DNA from: Candidatus Cloacimonadota bacterium
Lineage (GTDB): Bacteria > Cloacimonadota > Cloacimonadia > Cloacimonadales > Cloacimonadaceae
Assembly (NCBI GenBank): GCA_029565595.1
Contig: JAKQNV010000083.1
Coordinates: 1-38,818 of the forward strand
Reading direction: 5' to 3'
Length of the DNA: 38,818 nt
The notes beneath the pieces are model-generated. The model was not told where the DNA came from. It ran no database searches and saw only the letters and a program-made list of their open reading frames with translations. The translations under genes were made by a program, and so were the position numbers. Positions 38,811 to 38,818 of the stretch are shown here, piece after piece. Positions within the stretch are counted from its first letter, which is position 1. Every line of letters starts with the position of its first letter.

Positions 38811-38818
38811 CCAGGAGG
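38811..38818 (+). promoter_or_regulatory. ribosome-binding site of a plus-strand gene beyond the window
   Basis: The last eight bases, CCAGGAGG, form a strong Shine-Dalgarno-like sequence with no downstream start in the window, so a plus-strand gene divergent from maf probably begins within about ten bases of the edge. Confidence 0.4.

Noticed and set aside
1-38818. CRISPR arrays, prophage or defence genes
   Set aside because: No regularly spaced repeats, phage structural genes or known defence domains were recognised on either strand.

Overview
The window (about 38.8 kb, moderately GC-rich by eye) looks like chromosomal DNA of a Gram-negative anaerobe of the FCB superphylum. Cloacimonadota is my best guess. 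Pointers to this are a gingipain-type (C25) protease and a second secreted protein that both end in FlgD-like / type-A sorting-type C-terminal domains, a complete RND/TolC efflux operon, a membrane NapH-like polyferredoxin with a three-cluster ferredoxin, and a cyclic-2,3-diphosphoglycerate-synthetase-like GTPase next to carbamate kinase. The placement is inference; no rRNA or marker phylogeny is available. No phage, insertion sequence, integrase or CRISPR array was seen.

Layout, left to right. (1) 1-8364, plus strand: the end of a TrkA-C domain protein, an orphan membrane PAS-like sensor, RluD-type pseudouridine synthase, RibBA, a mini DUF445-like membrane protein, Lon protease, a polysaccharide-deacetylase-like protein and a PlsC acyltransferase, mostly overlapping or tightly spaced. 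(2) 8543-16216, minus strand: a dCache/HAMP/PP2C phosphatase, CTP synthase, a class-III aminotransferase interrupted by an in-frame TAG, a thiolase, and the ferredoxin/polyferredoxin pair. (3) 16434-17459, plus: a DUF6765-like putative metal-binding protein. It is followed by a 414-bp gene-free block full of inverted repeats, then a minus-strand tRNA-Thr(CGT) that starts one base after the stop codon of a small secreted-protein gene. (4) 18807-21147, plus: the cDPG-synthetase-like GTPase and carbamate kinase, closed by a bidirectional terminator. (5) 21285-25642, minus: a sirtuin and a C25 peptidase. (6) 26004-32719, plus: a TetR regulator, TolC-like protein, RND adaptor lipoprotein, RND permease and a small beta-barrel-like protein, then a strong terminator and a NifU-C protein. 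(7) 33070-38683, minus: a secreted protein with YD-like repeats and a sorting-type domain, GltX, a conserved unknown, a YtcJ-like amidohydrolase and Maf. A ribosome-binding-site-like sequence at the right edge suggests a plus-strand gene just outside.

Most genes are core metabolism and envelope functions. The most unusual observations are these: the amber codon where a Trp is expected in the aminotransferase; a 17-bp promoter-like motif shared by three separate upstream regions; a symmetric four-copy 7-bp array phased at 11 bp upstream of a secreted-protein gene; a candidate structured RNA beside the tRNA; and an RND permease in which the paired TM4 aspartates expected for proton coupling are Ser-Asn. 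I did not find a convincing new multi-gene defence or mobile system.
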